Shown here: positions 17,326-26,800 of the stretch, one piece after another
Numbering within the stretch: the first letter of the stretch is position 1
Layout of the letters: each line of letters starts with the position of its first letter
Assembly: GCA_002354095.1 (NCBI GenBank)
Contig: DEKX01000028.1
Location: 1 to 64,000, forward strand
Source: Prevotella sp. UBA2711
GTDB lineage: Bacteria > Bacteroidota > Bacteroidia > Bacteroidales > Bacteroidaceae
DNA: 64,000 nt
Direction of reading: 5' to 3'
Notes under the pieces: generated by a model
The model's database searches: none
Told to the model about the DNA's origin: nothing
What the model saw: the letters and a program-made list of their open reading frames with translations, nothing else
Program-made: the position numbers and the translations under genes

Positions 17326-19158
17326 ATGCAAGCAATCATCTTGGCGGCAGGTATGGGTCGCAGACTCGGAGAATTGACAAAGGACCAGACAAAATGTATG
17401 GTTCCTGTGAATGGTGTGCGACTGATTGACCGCGTCTTAGGGCAGCTGACAAAGCTCCCACTCCAGCGTGTCATCATCGTTGTGGGTTATAAGGGACAAG
17501 AGTTGCGCGAATATATCACCACTCAATACGGCCAACAGCTGACTGCCAATTGCCAACTGCAGTTTGCCGAGAACCCCATTTATGACAAGACAAATAACAT
17601 CTATTCCCTGTCATTGGTGAAGGAGTATTTGCAGGAGGACGACACCCTGCTCATTGAGAGTGACCTCATTCTCAGTGACCGTCTGTTTGAGATGCTGTTG
17701 GAGAATCCGTGTCCCAATCTGGCTCTCGTTGCCAAATATGAGACTTGGATGGATGGTACGATGGTGCGTATCGATGCAGACAACAACATCGTCAATTTCA
17801 TCTCCAAAGATGCCTTCGACTACAATGATGTCAGCTCCTACTACAAAACCGTCAATATCTATAAGTTCAGTCGGCAGTTCCTGAAAGAGAAATACGTGCC
17901 TTTCCTTGATGCCTATACCAAGGCGGTAGGACTGAACGAATACTACGAGAATGTACTGCGCATCATCTCACTGCTGAGCGGTCATGAGCTGAAGGCACTG
18001 CCTATCGGTCATGAGAAATGGTATGAGATTGACGACAAGCAAGACCTGGACATAGCCGAGGCGCTGTTTGCTGACGAGCAAGACGTTCTACGTAAATACT
18101 ATGGCCGCTACGGTGGTTTCTGGCGTTTCCCCCAAATGCTCGACTTCTGCTATCTGGTGAACCCCTATTTCCCCAGTCAGCGAATGAAAGACGAGTTACG
18201 TGCCAATTTCGATACCCTGCTGACGGAATATCCGTCGGGCATGAAGGTCAACACCCTCATTGCCAGCAAATGCTTTGGAGTCAGCGAACCCTATATCGTA
18301 CCTGGTAATGGTGCTGCCGAACTGATTAAGATTCTGATGGAGGAGTCACAGGGTAAGATAGGCTTTGTGCGTCCTACCTTCGAGGAATATCCCAATCGCT
18401 ATGACAAAAGTCAGCAGGCGACCTTCGTTCCACAGAATGATGATTTCCGCTATACTGCCGATGACCTGATGGCGTTCTTTGGTGATAAGGACATTTGCCA
18501 GCTCATGCTGATTAACCCCGACAACCCGTCTGGCAACTTCATCCCCAAGGCTGACGTGTTGCGACTCGCCCAGTGGTGTGAGGAACGACAGATACGTTTA
18601 GTTGTTGATGAGTCGTTTGTGGACTTCAGCCGTAACTATACCACCAACTCCCTGCTCAACGACAGTCTGTTGGAGCTATATCCCCACATGGCAGTGATGA
18701 AGAGTATCTCCAAGAGCTATGGTGTTCCAGGACTCCGACTGGGCATCCTTGCTTCTGCTGATAAGGAGCTTATCGCCCGTATCAAGAAAGAAGTGAGTAT
18801 CTGGAACCTCAACTCGTTTGCCGAGTTCTTCATGCAGATCTACAATAAATACGAGAAAGACTATCATCGTGCCTGTGCGAAATTCGTGGCAGAACGCGAT
18901 ATCTTTGAGCAACAGCTCCGCACCATCCCCTTCCTCCGTGTGATGCCTACCGAGGCAAACTATTTTCTCTGTGAGGTATTGCCCCCTTATCGAGCCAGTG
19001 AGATAGTGATACGGATGCTGAAACAGCATAATATCCTGACACGCGACTGTAGCGGAAAGACAGGACTTCCTGTCGACCGACAATACATGCGTATTGCTGT
19101 GCGAAACCACGAGGATAACAGCCGACTGGTAGAGGGACTGAAAACCTTCATTCTTTAA
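17326..19158 (+). CDS. Fused nucleotidyltransferase (LicC-like) and CobD/HisC-like PLP enzyme
   Basis: Residues 1-240 are a sugar-phosphate/choline-phosphate nucleotidyltransferase: AIILAAGMGRRLGELTKDQTK binds the NTP, followed by VGYKGQELREYI and an acidic pair (SDLIL). Residues 250-610 are a fold-type I PLP enzyme with INPDNPSGNF and the PLP-lysine Lys463 in SISKSYGVPGLRLG, closer to CobD (threonine-phosphate decarboxylase) than to HisC. A reasonable model is that the PLP half makes an amino-alcohol phosphate and the N-terminal half activates it as a CDP derivative for the nearby LicD protein. That is inference. Residues 69-78 are encoded by a 7-bp repeat array. The next gene starts 4 bp downstream. 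Confidence 0.85.
   Translation: MQAIILAAGMGRRLGELTKDQTKCMVPVNGVRLIDRVLGQLTKLPLQRVIIVVGYKGQELREYITTQYGQQLTANCQLQFAENPIYDKTNNIYSLSLVKEYLQEDDTLLIESDLILSDRLFEMLLENPCPNLALVAKYETWMDGTMVRIDADNNIVNFISKDAFDYNDVSSYYKTVNIYKFSRQFLKEKYVPFLDAYTKAVGLNEYYENVLRIISLLSGHELKALPIGHEKWYEIDDKQDLDIAEALFADEQDVLRKYYGRYGGFWRFPQMLDFCYLVNPYFPSQRMKDELRANFDTLLTEYPSGMKVNTLIASKCFGVSEPYIVPGNGAAELIKILMEESQGKIGFVRPTFEEYPNRYDKSQQATFVPQNDDFRYTADDLMAFFGDKDICQLMLINPDNPSGNFIPKADVLRLAQWCEERQIRLVVDESFVDFSRNYTTNSLLNDSLLELYPHMAVMKSISKSYGVPGLRLGILASADKELIARIKKEVSIWNLNSFAEFFMQIYNKYEKDYHRACAKFVAERDIFEQQLRTIPFLRVMPTEANYFLCEVLPPYRASEIVIRMLKQHNILTRDCSGKTGLPVDRQYMRIAVRNHEDNSRLVEGLKTFIL
17532..17559. repeat. Heptamer array (CCAACAG family) inside the nucleotidyltransferase fusion gene
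   Basis: Four 7-bp units (CCAACAG, CTGACTG, CCAATTG, CCAACTG) lie in register within the coding region and give QQLTANCQLQ. This is a diverged member of the array family also found at 22791, 37030 and 53385. Confidence 0.65.
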
Positions 19159-19162
19159 GACG

Positions 19163-20131
19163 ATGCATACAGATTATATTTCCGTTATACAGCAAGAAGA
19201 CATCAACCGTCTGAACCTCTCACCCGTTGAGTGTATGGAATGGGTGAAAGAGGCTTTTCTCTTGAAAGACGATATTCAGATGCCTCCCAAACTGAGTGTC
19301 CATCCGCAGGGCGAAGACTTTATCACGTCTATGCCTTGTCTCTTGCCCGAGATTAACGGGCAGGAGTATTTCGGAATTAAAATCGTGAGCCGCACAGAAG
19401 GACATCTGCCCGTCTTGAAAAGTACTATCAATCTCTATGATGCCCACGATGGCCGTCTGCTTGCCATAGCCGATGGTGATTGGATAACAGCCATGCGGAC
19501 GGGGGCTGTTGCTGCCCTCGCAGCACGCACTTTCCAGCGCAAAGATGTAAGCACTTATTCAATGATGGGTCTGGGCAATATAGCCAGAGCGGTGGCGCTC
19601 TGTCTGATAAGCGACAATCAGCATCGTGATATCACCATCCGCCTATTGCGATATAAGAATCAGGCTGAGTTGTTTATGGAGAGGTTCAAAGATTACAGCA
19701 ACGTCACCTTTGAGGTCATCAACGACCAAGAAGCGTTTGCTGCTGAAGCCGATGTGCTGATTTCCTGTGTTACGGTGGCTACTAATCTGCTATTCCCTGA
19801 TGACAGCTTGTTCAAGAAGGGCATCACAGTCATTCCTGTTCATGTGCGTGGTTTCCAAAATTGTGATTTGTTCTTCGACAAGGTATTTGGTGACGATACG
19901 GGACAGATTGAGAAATTCAAGTATTTCAAGCAATTCCGCCAGTATGATGAAATCAGCAGTGTACTGAAAGGAAAGAACCCTGGGCGCACCAGCGATGACG
20001 AGCGTATTCTGAGCTATAATTACGGAATAGCCCTTCATGATATCTACTTCGCATCGAAATTGTATGAGCGACTGCGTTCCGAAACTTCGGGTTTTGAAAT
20101 GCGTCGTCAAAGTGATAAGCTCTGGTTATAG
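19163..20131 (+). CDS. Ornithine cyclodeaminase/mu-crystallin family dehydrogenase-like protein
   Basis: The 322-aa product has the OCD/mu-crystallin fold: an N-terminal dimerisation region with MPPKLSVHP, the substrate-binding segment GIKIVSR, ITAMRTGAVAALAA, and a Rossmann motif (MGLGNIARAVAL) with a short last glycine spacing. Members interconvert amino and imino acids with NAD(P). Lying 4 bp after the nucleotidyltransferase-PLP fusion, it probably supplies or modifies the amino compound handled there (inference). Its stop overlaps the stop of the converging licD-like gene by 6 bp, with no terminator between. Confidence 0.85.
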   Translation: MHTDYISVIQQEDINRLNLSPVECMEWVKEAFLLKDDIQMPPKLSVHPQGEDFITSMPCLLPEINGQEYFGIKIVSRTEGHLPVLKSTINLYDAHDGRLLAIADGDWITAMRTGAVAALAARTFQRKDVSTYSMMGLGNIARAVALCLISDNQHRDITIRLLRYKNQAELFMERFKDYSNVTFEVINDQEAFAAEADVLISCVTVATNLLFPDDSLFKKGITVIPVHVRGFQNCDLFFDKVFGDDTGQIEKFKYFKQFRQYDEISSVLKGKNPGRTSDDERILSYNYGIALHDIYFASKLYERLRSETSGFEMRRQSDKLWL

Positions 20132-20911
20132 CCAATACGCCTCAAACTGGTGGGTTGCGCGCTGTTCTTCGGGTGGCAGTTTCATATAGTCTCCATAGGT
20201 GCGGCACAGATAATCGTCATAGCCTATCATCACTTTATAAGTACGGTCCTCAAACCTCATGTCAATCATCTTCTTCATGTCGGCAACAGGGAAACAGCCC
20301 TTCGGTGATGTGGGTCCTGCCTCCGTCATGTGGCAGAGCGTGTTCGTAGGTTTCCTCTTGATAATCAGACGGTCTATCCACCTCTGCAGCATAGCGACAG
20401 AGACAGGCAGGTGGCGATAACATAGATAGGCAAGTCTGGAGTGCAACGGATTGCTATGCGATATCTTACAGCGACGAATCTTGTATAGCAGTTTTTTCAA
20501 CCTAAAAATACGTTCACGTTCCTTTGTGTCATCAGCCACATAGTCCACAGGGAAAACGTCGATATACACACCTATCTCATAGCCTTCCGTTTCCTTCTCC
20601 ACCATCCGTGTCCGCTGATCAACAACCTTTGCAAAGGTATAGTAATAATGTGGTTCTTTCATCGGATTGAGCACGCGGTAGCGACCCTGTTGGTTTTGGT
20701 AAGTTTTGACAAAACGCTCATAGTCTGTACGCAGCATATAGATGTCAATATCATCGTCCCAAGGAATATATCCCTGATGGCGCACGGCTCCAATCAACGT
20801 ACCACTCGACAGCGAATAGCGCAGTCCCTCAGCCTCACAAAACCGATGGACATCGTCCAGAATCTCCATCTGGATACTCCGTAACTCCTTGATATCTGTA
20901 ATCCTTCTCAT
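20126..20911 (-). CDS. LicD-family phosphotransferase
   Basis: LicD proteins transfer phosphocholine or related phospho-groups from CDP carriers to surface glycans. The family signature is clear: RYSLSSGTLIGAVRHQG followed by IPWDDDIDIYM (metal-binding Asp cluster) and DVFPVDYV. The start at 20911 (MRRITDIKEL) is preferred; the longer frame from 20941 would overlap the upstream gene. It lies opposite the nucleotidyltransferase-PLP fusion gene that may make its donor. The upstream DUF1460 gene ends 11 bp before it, so these two form a minus-strand pair. Confidence 0.88.
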   Translation of the reverse strand: MRRITDIKELRSIQMEILDDVHRFCEAEGLRYSLSSGTLIGAVRHQGYIPWDDDIDIYMLRTDYERFVKTYQNQQGRYRVLNPMKEPHYYYTFAKVVDQRTRMVEKETEGYEIGVYIDVFPVDYVADDTKERERIFRLKKLLYKIRRCKISHSNPLHSRLAYLCYRHLPVSVAMLQRWIDRLIIKRKPTNTLCHMTEAGPTSPKGCFPVADMKKMIDMRFEDRTYKVMIGYDDYLCRTYGDYMKLPPEEQRATHQFEAYWL

Positions 20912-20922
20912 AACTCTCAATT

Positions 20923-21822
20923 CTACTCCACCATTCTCCACACTCTGATGCCCGTATGCTTAGGTTGTTTAGCCTCATACTCATAGAACGTCTCTGGGCT
21001 CATCAATACCTTCTTATAGAGGCTCGATGCATGCATCAAGTGCAACTTTCCATTCTGCCAGAAAGCAATGGCGATATGACGCGTGTCCAGCCCGTCCTTA
21101 TCCGTCAGCATTGCCACGATATCACCGTCGCGCACCATTGCCAACGGTGTTGACGCATGCCAATTCAGGTCGCGCTTTAAGATATAAGGATACTGCTTAC
21201 CGTTTGTCTCGTCCTCATATTTCTTGATGACGGGAACGAATTCTGGATGATTCTTCAGTTGTTTATATAGTTGTGGATGCTGCGACATATAATTAATGTG
21301 GATGGTTTGTCTTCCTAAGAATGGCGCATCCTCCATGCCGATATCCTTCACCAGTCCCATTTTTACGTTATCATCGCCCCACCACGTGAAGTAATGCAGG
21401 CGCGAGGTATAGTCCTTCATCTCGCCCCCCCGATAGCGAATCTTCAGCAGCGTATTGCAGTAGTCGTCAAAGGTGCGTGTATCGTTCTTGTCGCAAATCG
21501 AAAGTGCCAGCACCGTCTCTACGAAGGTCGTACAGTCCAGTTCACGCAGATTCACAATCAAGTGTTCCTTGTCGCCCAATTCCAGTGTATGCCCCACGTA
21601 AGGCAGTCCCAAGAATTTCTTGCCGAAGTACATCATGCGGTTCTCCTTACCCCGTTGCGTCTTAGCATCCTTGAGCAGTTTCACTACCAGCACACTATCC
21701 TCCTTCGTGTACTCCCTTTCAAAATCAACCACAGCGGTATTTTCCGCCTGTGCCTTGGGAGCCTGAGCCCCACAACTGATGGTCAATGTAACCAAAAACA
21801 AACAAATCAATAACTGTTTCAT
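20923..21822 (-). CDS. DUF1460 (NlpC/P60-like) putative murein amidase
   Basis: An exported or lipid-anchored protein (signal peptide with TISCGAQA, Cys about 17) with a DUF1460 domain, a circularly permuted NlpC/P60-like fold. The putative catalytic Cys is in RELDCTTFVETVLAL and the His in DTRHIAIAFWQ, with a second His in LHLMHASS. Relatives cleave peptidoglycan peptides or cell-wall turnover products. The start at MKQLLIC (21822) is chosen because a longer frame to 21837 would run into the promoter region. It is transcribed ahead of the licD-like gene; the functional link, if any, is not clear. Confidence 0.85.
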   Translation of the reverse strand: MKQLLICLFLVTLTISCGAQAPKAQAENTAVVDFEREYTKEDSVLVVKLLKDAKTQRGKENRMMYFGKKFLGLPYVGHTLELGDKEHLIVNLRELDCTTFVETVLALSICDKNDTRTFDDYCNTLLKIRYRGGEMKDYTSRLHYFTWWGDDNVKMGLVKDIGMEDAPFLGRQTIHINYMSQHPQLYKQLKNHPEFVPVIKKYEDETNGKQYPYILKRDLNWHASTPLAMVRDGDIVAMLTDKDGLDTRHIAIAFWQNGKLHLMHASSLYKKVLMSPETFYEYEAKQPKHTGIRVWRMVE

Positions 21823-21937
21823 GCGGCGAAGATACAAAAAATCTTGATAACCACCAAGGATACTCAGGTTTTTCCGATGGTTTTAGGTTTCAGAACGGAT
21901 TTTTTATTTGTTATTTTGCACTTTCGGCTTTTTTGTT

Positions 21938-21945
21938 TACTTTTG
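21938..21945 (+). promoter_or_regulatory. -7 box adjoining the flippase start codon
   Basis: TACTTTTG lies four bases before ATG 21950, which implies a leaderless flippase transcript. Confidence 0.65.
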
Positions 21946-21949
21946 CATC

Positions 21950-23425
21950 ATGGCAAGTAAAGGAAATCTGAAAGAACGGACAGCACGGGGACTCTTTTGG
22001 GGAGTCTTGAACAGTGGTGCCACACAGGTGCTGAACGTGGTGATTGGCATTCTGCTGGGACGAATGATAGCCCCTGCGGAATGGGCTCCTATTGGGATGA
22101 TCGCCATCTTTTCTGCCATTGCCGGCAACCTGCAGTCGAGTGGATTCTCTACGGCTATCGTCAACATGAAGGAGCCGACGGACAACGACTATAATGCCGT
22201 GTTCTGGTTTAATATCCTGATGAGCGCCATGCTCTATATGGTGCTCTTCGCCGCAGCCCCCTGGATAGCCGCATTTTTCGAGCAACCGTGCCTGACAGAC
22301 TTGTCTCGCTTTATCTTCCTGGCTTTCTTCATCTCGTCGTTCGGCATTTCGACGAATGCCTATATGACAAAGAACATGATGAACCGTGAAATCACCGTTG
22401 TAAACACATGTGCACTGATTTGTTCGGGCATCGTGGCGGTGACACTTGCCTTCAACGGATTCTCGTATTGGAGTCTGGCTTGGCAACAGGTGGTAAACTC
22501 GCTGATATTGGTCATTGGGCGCTTCTGCTATGTGGGATGGAAGCCGTCGCTGAAGATTGACTTCACGCCTATCCGTAAGACGTGGAAGTTTGCACTGAAT
22601 ATCTTGGTGACAATGGTGATCAATACACTGAACAACAATATCCTGACATTCATTTTCGGTAAGTTGTTTACCAAGACACCACAGGTGGTAGGCAATTTCT
22701 TCCAAGCATTCAAATGGAACACGATGGCTTACCAACTGGTGAGTGGCAGTATTGAGCAGGTGGCACAGCCGGTGTTGGTGGAGGCCCGCGACAACAGCCA
22801 ACAGCCATCAGCCAACAACCAAGAGCTACGTGTATTCCGCAAGATGTTGCGGTTCACGTCGTTCCTCGCTTTTCCTGCCATGTTCGGGCTGGCATTGGTA
22901 TCAGAGGAGTTTATCCTTGCTACCATCGGACCGAAGTGGGAAGCCTGTGTGCCTATCCTGCGTGTGCTCTGCATAGGGGGTGCTTTCATGCCCTTCTATT
23001 CGCTCTATAAGAACCTCATTATCAGTCAGGGACGGAGCGACATCAATATGTGGCTGAACATCGTGCAGATAGCCTTGCAGATGCTATTGATATTCCTGAC
23101 ATATCAGCAGGGAATCATGGCGGTAGTGGCAGCCTATACCCTATTGAATATCGTATGGATTATCGTGTGGCAGGTGTTTGCCAAGCGACTGATTGGAGTA
23201 CGCCTATGGGATGTCTGCAAGGACACCCTACCCTTTGCCCTGATCAGTGCAATGGTCATGGCGGCTGTCTGGTATGCTACCACAGCCATCGGGAACACCT
23301 ACCTGCTGCTTTTGGTACGCATCGTGATGGCGGTCGTGCTCTATGCCGCCATCATGAAACTGCTTCGTGTAAAAATGATGGACGACTGCATACAGTTTTT
23401 TAAAGGTAAAAAGATAAAAGAGTAA
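21950..23425 (+). CDS. Wzx-like polysaccharide flippase
   Basis: A 491-aa polytopic membrane protein of the MOP superfamily, which translocates lipid-linked oligosaccharide units across the inner membrane. It begins TARGLFWGVLNSGATQVL, then MIAPAEWAPIGMIAIFSAIA, a pattern typical of RfbX/Wzx proteins, and has about 12-14 hydrophobic segments. Start 21950 follows a TACTTTTG -7 box by 4 bp. Residues about 281-293 (DNSQQPSANNQE) come from a 7-bp repeat array in a hydrophilic loop. It heads a plus-strand group with two glycosyltransferase genes. Confidence 0.92.
   Translation: MASKGNLKERTARGLFWGVLNSGATQVLNVVIGILLGRMIAPAEWAPIGMIAIFSAIAGNLQSSGFSTAIVNMKEPTDNDYNAVFWFNILMSAMLYMVLFAAAPWIAAFFEQPCLTDLSRFIFLAFFISSFGISTNAYMTKNMMNREITVVNTCALICSGIVAVTLAFNGFSYWSLAWQQVVNSLILVIGRFCYVGWKPSLKIDFTPIRKTWKFALNILVTMVINTLNNNILTFIFGKLFTKTPQVVGNFFQAFKWNTMAYQLVSGSIEQVAQPVLVEARDNSQQPSANNQELRVFRKMLRFTSFLAFPAMFGLALVSEEFILATIGPKWEACVPILRVLCIGGAFMPFYSLYKNLIISQGRSDINMWLNIVQIALQMLLIFLTYQQGIMAVVAAYTLLNIVWIIVWQVFAKRLIGVRLWDVCKDTLPFALISAMVMAAVWYATTAIGNTYLLLLVRIVMAVVLYAAIMKLLRVKMMDDCIQFFKGKKIKE
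22791..22825. repeat. Heptamer array CCAACAG x5 inside the flippase gene
   Basis: The units ACAACAG, CCAACAG, CCATCAG, CCAACAA and CCAAGAG lie in 7-bp register within the coding region and give DNSQQPSANNQE in a loop between membrane segments. Confidence 0.82.
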
Positions 23426-23430
23426 AGTAC

Positions 23431-24456
23431 ATGACGAAATATCCTGCAGAAAATGATGTCGCCGTGCTGTTGATATTCTTCACTCGGCAAGAGACCCTCA
23501 AACGTACCTTTGAGGCGATTAAGAAGGCACGTCCCTCCCATCTGTATCTCTATCAGGACGGACCACGTAATGAAGTGGAGGCACAGAAGATAGAAGCTGC
23601 CAAACGAATCGTCGCCGACGAGGAGATTGACTGGGAGTGTGAGGTGCAACGCAACTACCATACAGAGAATAGTGGTGCCTGGGCTTCCAACTATCAGGCA
23701 CAGCGATGGGCATTCTCCTTGCATGACAAATGCATCGTCATCGAGGATGACTCCACCCCTGCCGTGTCGTTCATCCGTTTCTGTACGGAGATGCTCAACC
23801 GCTATGAGAATGACGAGCGTATCACCATGATAGCCGGCTACAACCACGAGGAGAAGACGGAAGCTCCCTACGACTACCTGTTCACCTCGGTATTCAGCAT
23901 CTGGGGATGGGCTTCATGGAGCAGGGTCGTCAACCAATGGGATGACCACTACAAGGTGGTGGACAGTGATTTCGACATGCACCAGCTGGAGGCTTTGGTG
24001 AAGGCTCATGGCGACAGGGAGGAGATGATCAAAAAGCTCCGTAAGCATAAAGAGACGGGTGACCCTATCTACGAGACCGTCTATTGGTCGTATAACATGC
24101 TGCACTCCGGACTGACCATCGTACCTACCCGTAACATGATACAGAACACTGCCGTATCTGAAGAGTCGGCACATTTCCAGAGTGCGATGAAGACACTGCC
24201 CAAACGCATCCAACAGCTATTGACGATGCCCAGCTATGAGATGACGTTTCCCTTACGCCATCCACAATATGTCATCGAGAATGTAGAATACAAACAGCGT
24301 GTTTACCGCATCATGGCATGGGGACACCCTTGGATCAAGATAGGACGGAGCATGGAAGAGTTGTGTCGCAACCTGCGTTATGGTAACCTGAAGGCTATCT
24401 GGCATGCCCTTGTCTTCAGGGTTAAGAAGAATACCGGACATATCAACTATCAATAG
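23431..24456 (+). CDS. GT-A fold glycosyltransferase-like protein
   Basis: The 341-aa product has a nucleotide-diphospho-sugar transferase fold: VAVLLIFFTRQETLKRTFEAI at the start, YLYQDGPRN, and the metal-binding acidic motif VIEDDSTP. FSIWGWASW is characteristic of a Bacteroidota group often annotated as hemolysin-activation or GT2-like proteins. No signal peptide or membrane helix is visible, so it is cytoplasmic. It lies 5 bp after the flippase gene and 7 bp before the next glycosyltransferase gene, so it probably builds the flipped glycan. Confidence 0.83.
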   Translation: MTKYPAENDVAVLLIFFTRQETLKRTFEAIKKARPSHLYLYQDGPRNEVEAQKIEAAKRIVADEEIDWECEVQRNYHTENSGAWASNYQAQRWAFSLHDKCIVIEDDSTPAVSFIRFCTEMLNRYENDERITMIAGYNHEEKTEAPYDYLFTSVFSIWGWASWSRVVNQWDDHYKVVDSDFDMHQLEALVKAHGDREEMIKKLRKHKETGDPIYETVYWSYNMLHSGLTIVPTRNMIQNTAVSEESAHFQSAMKTLPKRIQQLLTMPSYEMTFPLRHPQYVIENVEYKQRVYRIMAWGHPWIKIGRSMEELCRNLRYGNLKAIWHALVFRVKKNTGHINYQ

Positions 24457-24463
24457 AAAGACT

Positions 24464-25375
24464 ATGGAGATATCAATCATCATACCTGTTTATAATAAGA
24501 TGTCCTATATCGGGAAATGCCTGCAAAGCATCTTCTCACAGGACTTTCCTTCGTTTGAGGTGATTGCCGTAGATGACGGCAGTACGGACGCTTCAGGGAA
24601 AATCTGTGACAAATGGGCTACGGACGAGCCACGCCTGAGGGTCTTCCATACTCCCAACAGCGGTGTGACGGCTGCCCGCCGCTATGGCGTGAAGCATGCA
24701 GACGGGAAATATATCATGTTCGTGGATGCCGATGACTTGCTGACAGACGGAGCATTGACAAACATGCACCGCGCCATCACCCAGTCTGGGGCTGACGAGG
24801 TAATAGGTCCTTATATCGACCAATATGGTGTCATTCATGACTCCGGCTTCCGAGAGTGGACCACCTGCGAGCCTCTGATCCGTGACTTGCTTGCCACCCG
24901 TAACTCTTTCTGTGTGCTGTGGGGCATCATCTTCAAAAAAGAATTACTGGACGGGTGTTTGGGGGCTCCTAGAGAGATTGTGGAACGGGAAGACTCACTG
25001 ATGCAAATCAAATGTCTGATGAAAGAGCCAAAGGTCTATTTTATCGACCAACCTGCCTACCTGCATTATGAGGACATCCCTAACAACAGAATAGAGGACC
25101 TGCACATGATACGAATCTATGATGAGGAACTGCGACAGACGCTACACCCCCAATGGGAACGCTATCACTCTGCCTTCATAGGTCATCAGATCAAGGTTTA
25201 TGAGAAATTCATCGACAACCGGCAGTTCCATGTCCTCAAAGACTACTACCGCCCCCTACGGAAACAGTTAGACAGTTCGATACCCCTTGCCGACCGGGTG
25301 GCGCTCTTACTGCCTCCCCGTATCAACTACTTCCTCGTACATTATTACAAACAATGGCGGAAGCGCTCATCCTAA
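24464..25375 (+). CDS. Family 2 glycosyltransferase
   Basis: A canonical GT2 enzyme of 303 aa: ISIIIPVYNKMSYIGKCLQSI, VIAVDDGSTDASGKICD, and the DXD-type FVDADDLLTDGAL. The acceptor-side segment VEREDSLMQ is also typical. ATG 24464 is the right start because the preceding in-frame residues overlap the upstream gene and lack homology. Its stop overlaps the stop of the converging membrane-protein gene by 9 bp. Confidence 0.93.
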   Translation: MEISIIIPVYNKMSYIGKCLQSIFSQDFPSFEVIAVDDGSTDASGKICDKWATDEPRLRVFHTPNSGVTAARRYGVKHADGKYIMFVDADDLLTDGALTNMHRAITQSGADEVIGPYIDQYGVIHDSGFREWTTCEPLIRDLLATRNSFCVLWGIIFKKELLDGCLGAPREIVEREDSLMQIKCLMKEPKVYFIDQPAYLHYEDIPNNRIEDLHMIRIYDEELRQTLHPQWERYHSAFIGHQIKVYEKFIDNRQFHVLKDYYRPLRKQLDSSIPLADRVALLLPPRINYFLVHYYKQWRKRSS

Positions 25376-26800
25376 CAGGTATCCCACCAACAGGGTACCA
25401 TTATAGAGCCATAGGAAAACGGTAATAAGAAGGAGAAGATATGAAGTAAGACGTACGATGGTGGAAGTACCATGCTTTAACAGGTAAGCGATACCGACGG
25501 GCAGTACATACGCCCAATGGGATGCCATGATATACACCTCGTTGAGTCCAAAACCCAATACCAGATGTATCACCATGTCGAAGGCAAAGCCTGCAAAAGT
25601 GAGCCATAAGAAACGACTCTTACGTCCCAACCATACCCCGATAAGCCAGAGAACCACTATCACTACCTCAACAACATAGCATATCCACCACCGGTAAGTC
25701 ACAATCAACGGACGCTCACGCAAGGTGTCTCCCAACAGATGGTCTTGATGCAGCATGAGTGACTCCCCAAACAGGTTCTCCACCATTGAGTCCCAACGAG
25801 GGGTCGTCACATCCGTCCAACGCAAGAAGATGCTCTTTCCCTTGATAGGCAGTCCTTTGTGCATACTTTCCCAACGCTCCTGCGCTTCTTTCCGTAACTG
25901 CTGCTTATATTGCCGTTCGAAGGTTTGCTGCTTCTCCTCTGGATTCATGATAGAAGTCGTATCCATAAACTGCCGGTAGCTTCTCTCCTTCTCCACCTGC
26001 GCTTTCTTTGCCAAAGCAATCTGGCGTGCCTTCTCTTGTGGGAGTACATAGGTACGATATTCCCAATTGGCAAAAAGCCACATCATACCTGCGGGTAAGA
26101 TGACGGCAAGCAACAGGTACTTAGGACGGAAAAAACGTTTGCCATTGACAAACAGGGCATTAATGAAGATTTTCACCCCGTTACTCAGCGTAATGCCCGC
26201 TGTAATGACGAAAAGCACCACCGTCTGGACGATGGTCATCTGCCTGCCCTCCTGCATCCATCTGCCTGAGATATAAAGAGCGAATATCAGCAGGAACATG
26301 GAAACCGTGAAATGGTCGGCAACAATGCTTGCCACCATGATATGGGCAAAACCATAAAAGAAAAATACCAGCAGGATGGCATCAAAACGAGACACGCTGA
26401 TGATGTCCTTAAAGATACGGTACAGGAAGACAACAGAATAGATATTACATACCAGCAGGATGGCAGCTAAAAGGAACTGAACGAGGTTATAGCCTGTCAA
26501 CGCAATGAGTCCGTTATTCAACAGGAACAACGGATAAACCATAAAGGCAAGCAACGGATGACGAAACACCTGATAGGTCGTACCCCAATGGGTCACCACC
26601 GCATAGGTGATAGGGTCGTAGCCTGACACATGAAACTGACTGTAGAACACGCTTCCATTGTCGATAGAATCCTGTAAGAAGAATCCTGAGAAACAATAAA
26701 TACAGCATGCATGCAGGAAAACACTGACAAGTAAGAAGGCAAGAACCAACCAACGCTCATCCTTCTGAATACGGAAAATATCTACTATCGTTTTAATCAT
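25367..26800 (-). CDS. Polytopic membrane protein, paralogue 2 of a tandem pair
   Basis: A 477-aa protein with about ten hydrophobic segments and one long hydrophilic loop (about 245-345). It is clearly paralogous to the next upstream gene: both share a WTD.TT.R segment, VEN.FGESL.LH, a Tyr-Arg-Trp/Ser-Trp-Trp motif, and a terminal GFGLNEVYIMASHWAYVLPVGI stretch. The topology resembles GT-C type glycosyltransferases or other surface-glycan membrane proteins, but no DxD/ExD catalytic motif could be assigned. It is the last gene of the minus-strand envelope operon and overlaps its paralogue by 8 bp. Confidence 0.82.
   Translation of the reverse strand: MIKTIVDIFRIQKDERWLVLAFLLVSVFLHACCIYCFSGFFLQDSIDNGSVFYSQFHVSGYDPITYAVVTHWGTTYQVFRHPLLAFMVYPLFLLNNGLIALTGYNLVQFLLAAILLVCNIYSVVFLYRIFKDIISVSRFDAILLVFFFYGFAHIMVASIVADHFTVSMFLLIFALYISGRWMQEGRQMTIVQTVVLFVITAGITLSNGVKIFINALFVNGKRFFRPKYLLLAVILPAGMMWLFANWEYRTYVLPQEKARQIALAKKAQVEKERSYRQFMDTTSIMNPEEKQQTFERQYKQQLRKEAQERWESMHKGLPIKGKSIFLRWTDVTTPRWDSMVENLFGESLMLHQDHLLGDTLRERPLIVTYRWWICYVVEVVIVVLWLIGVWLGRKSRFLWLTFAGFAFDMVIHLVLGFGLNEVYIMASHWAYVLPVGIAYLLKHGTSTIVRLTSYLLLLITVFLWLYNGTLLVGYLLG

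Noticed and set aside
17326..19158. PntC-type aminoethylphosphonate cytidylyltransferase-transaminase
   Set aside because: The PLP half looks class I/II (CobD/HisC-like) rather than a PhnW-type transaminase, and no PEP mutase gene is in the window.
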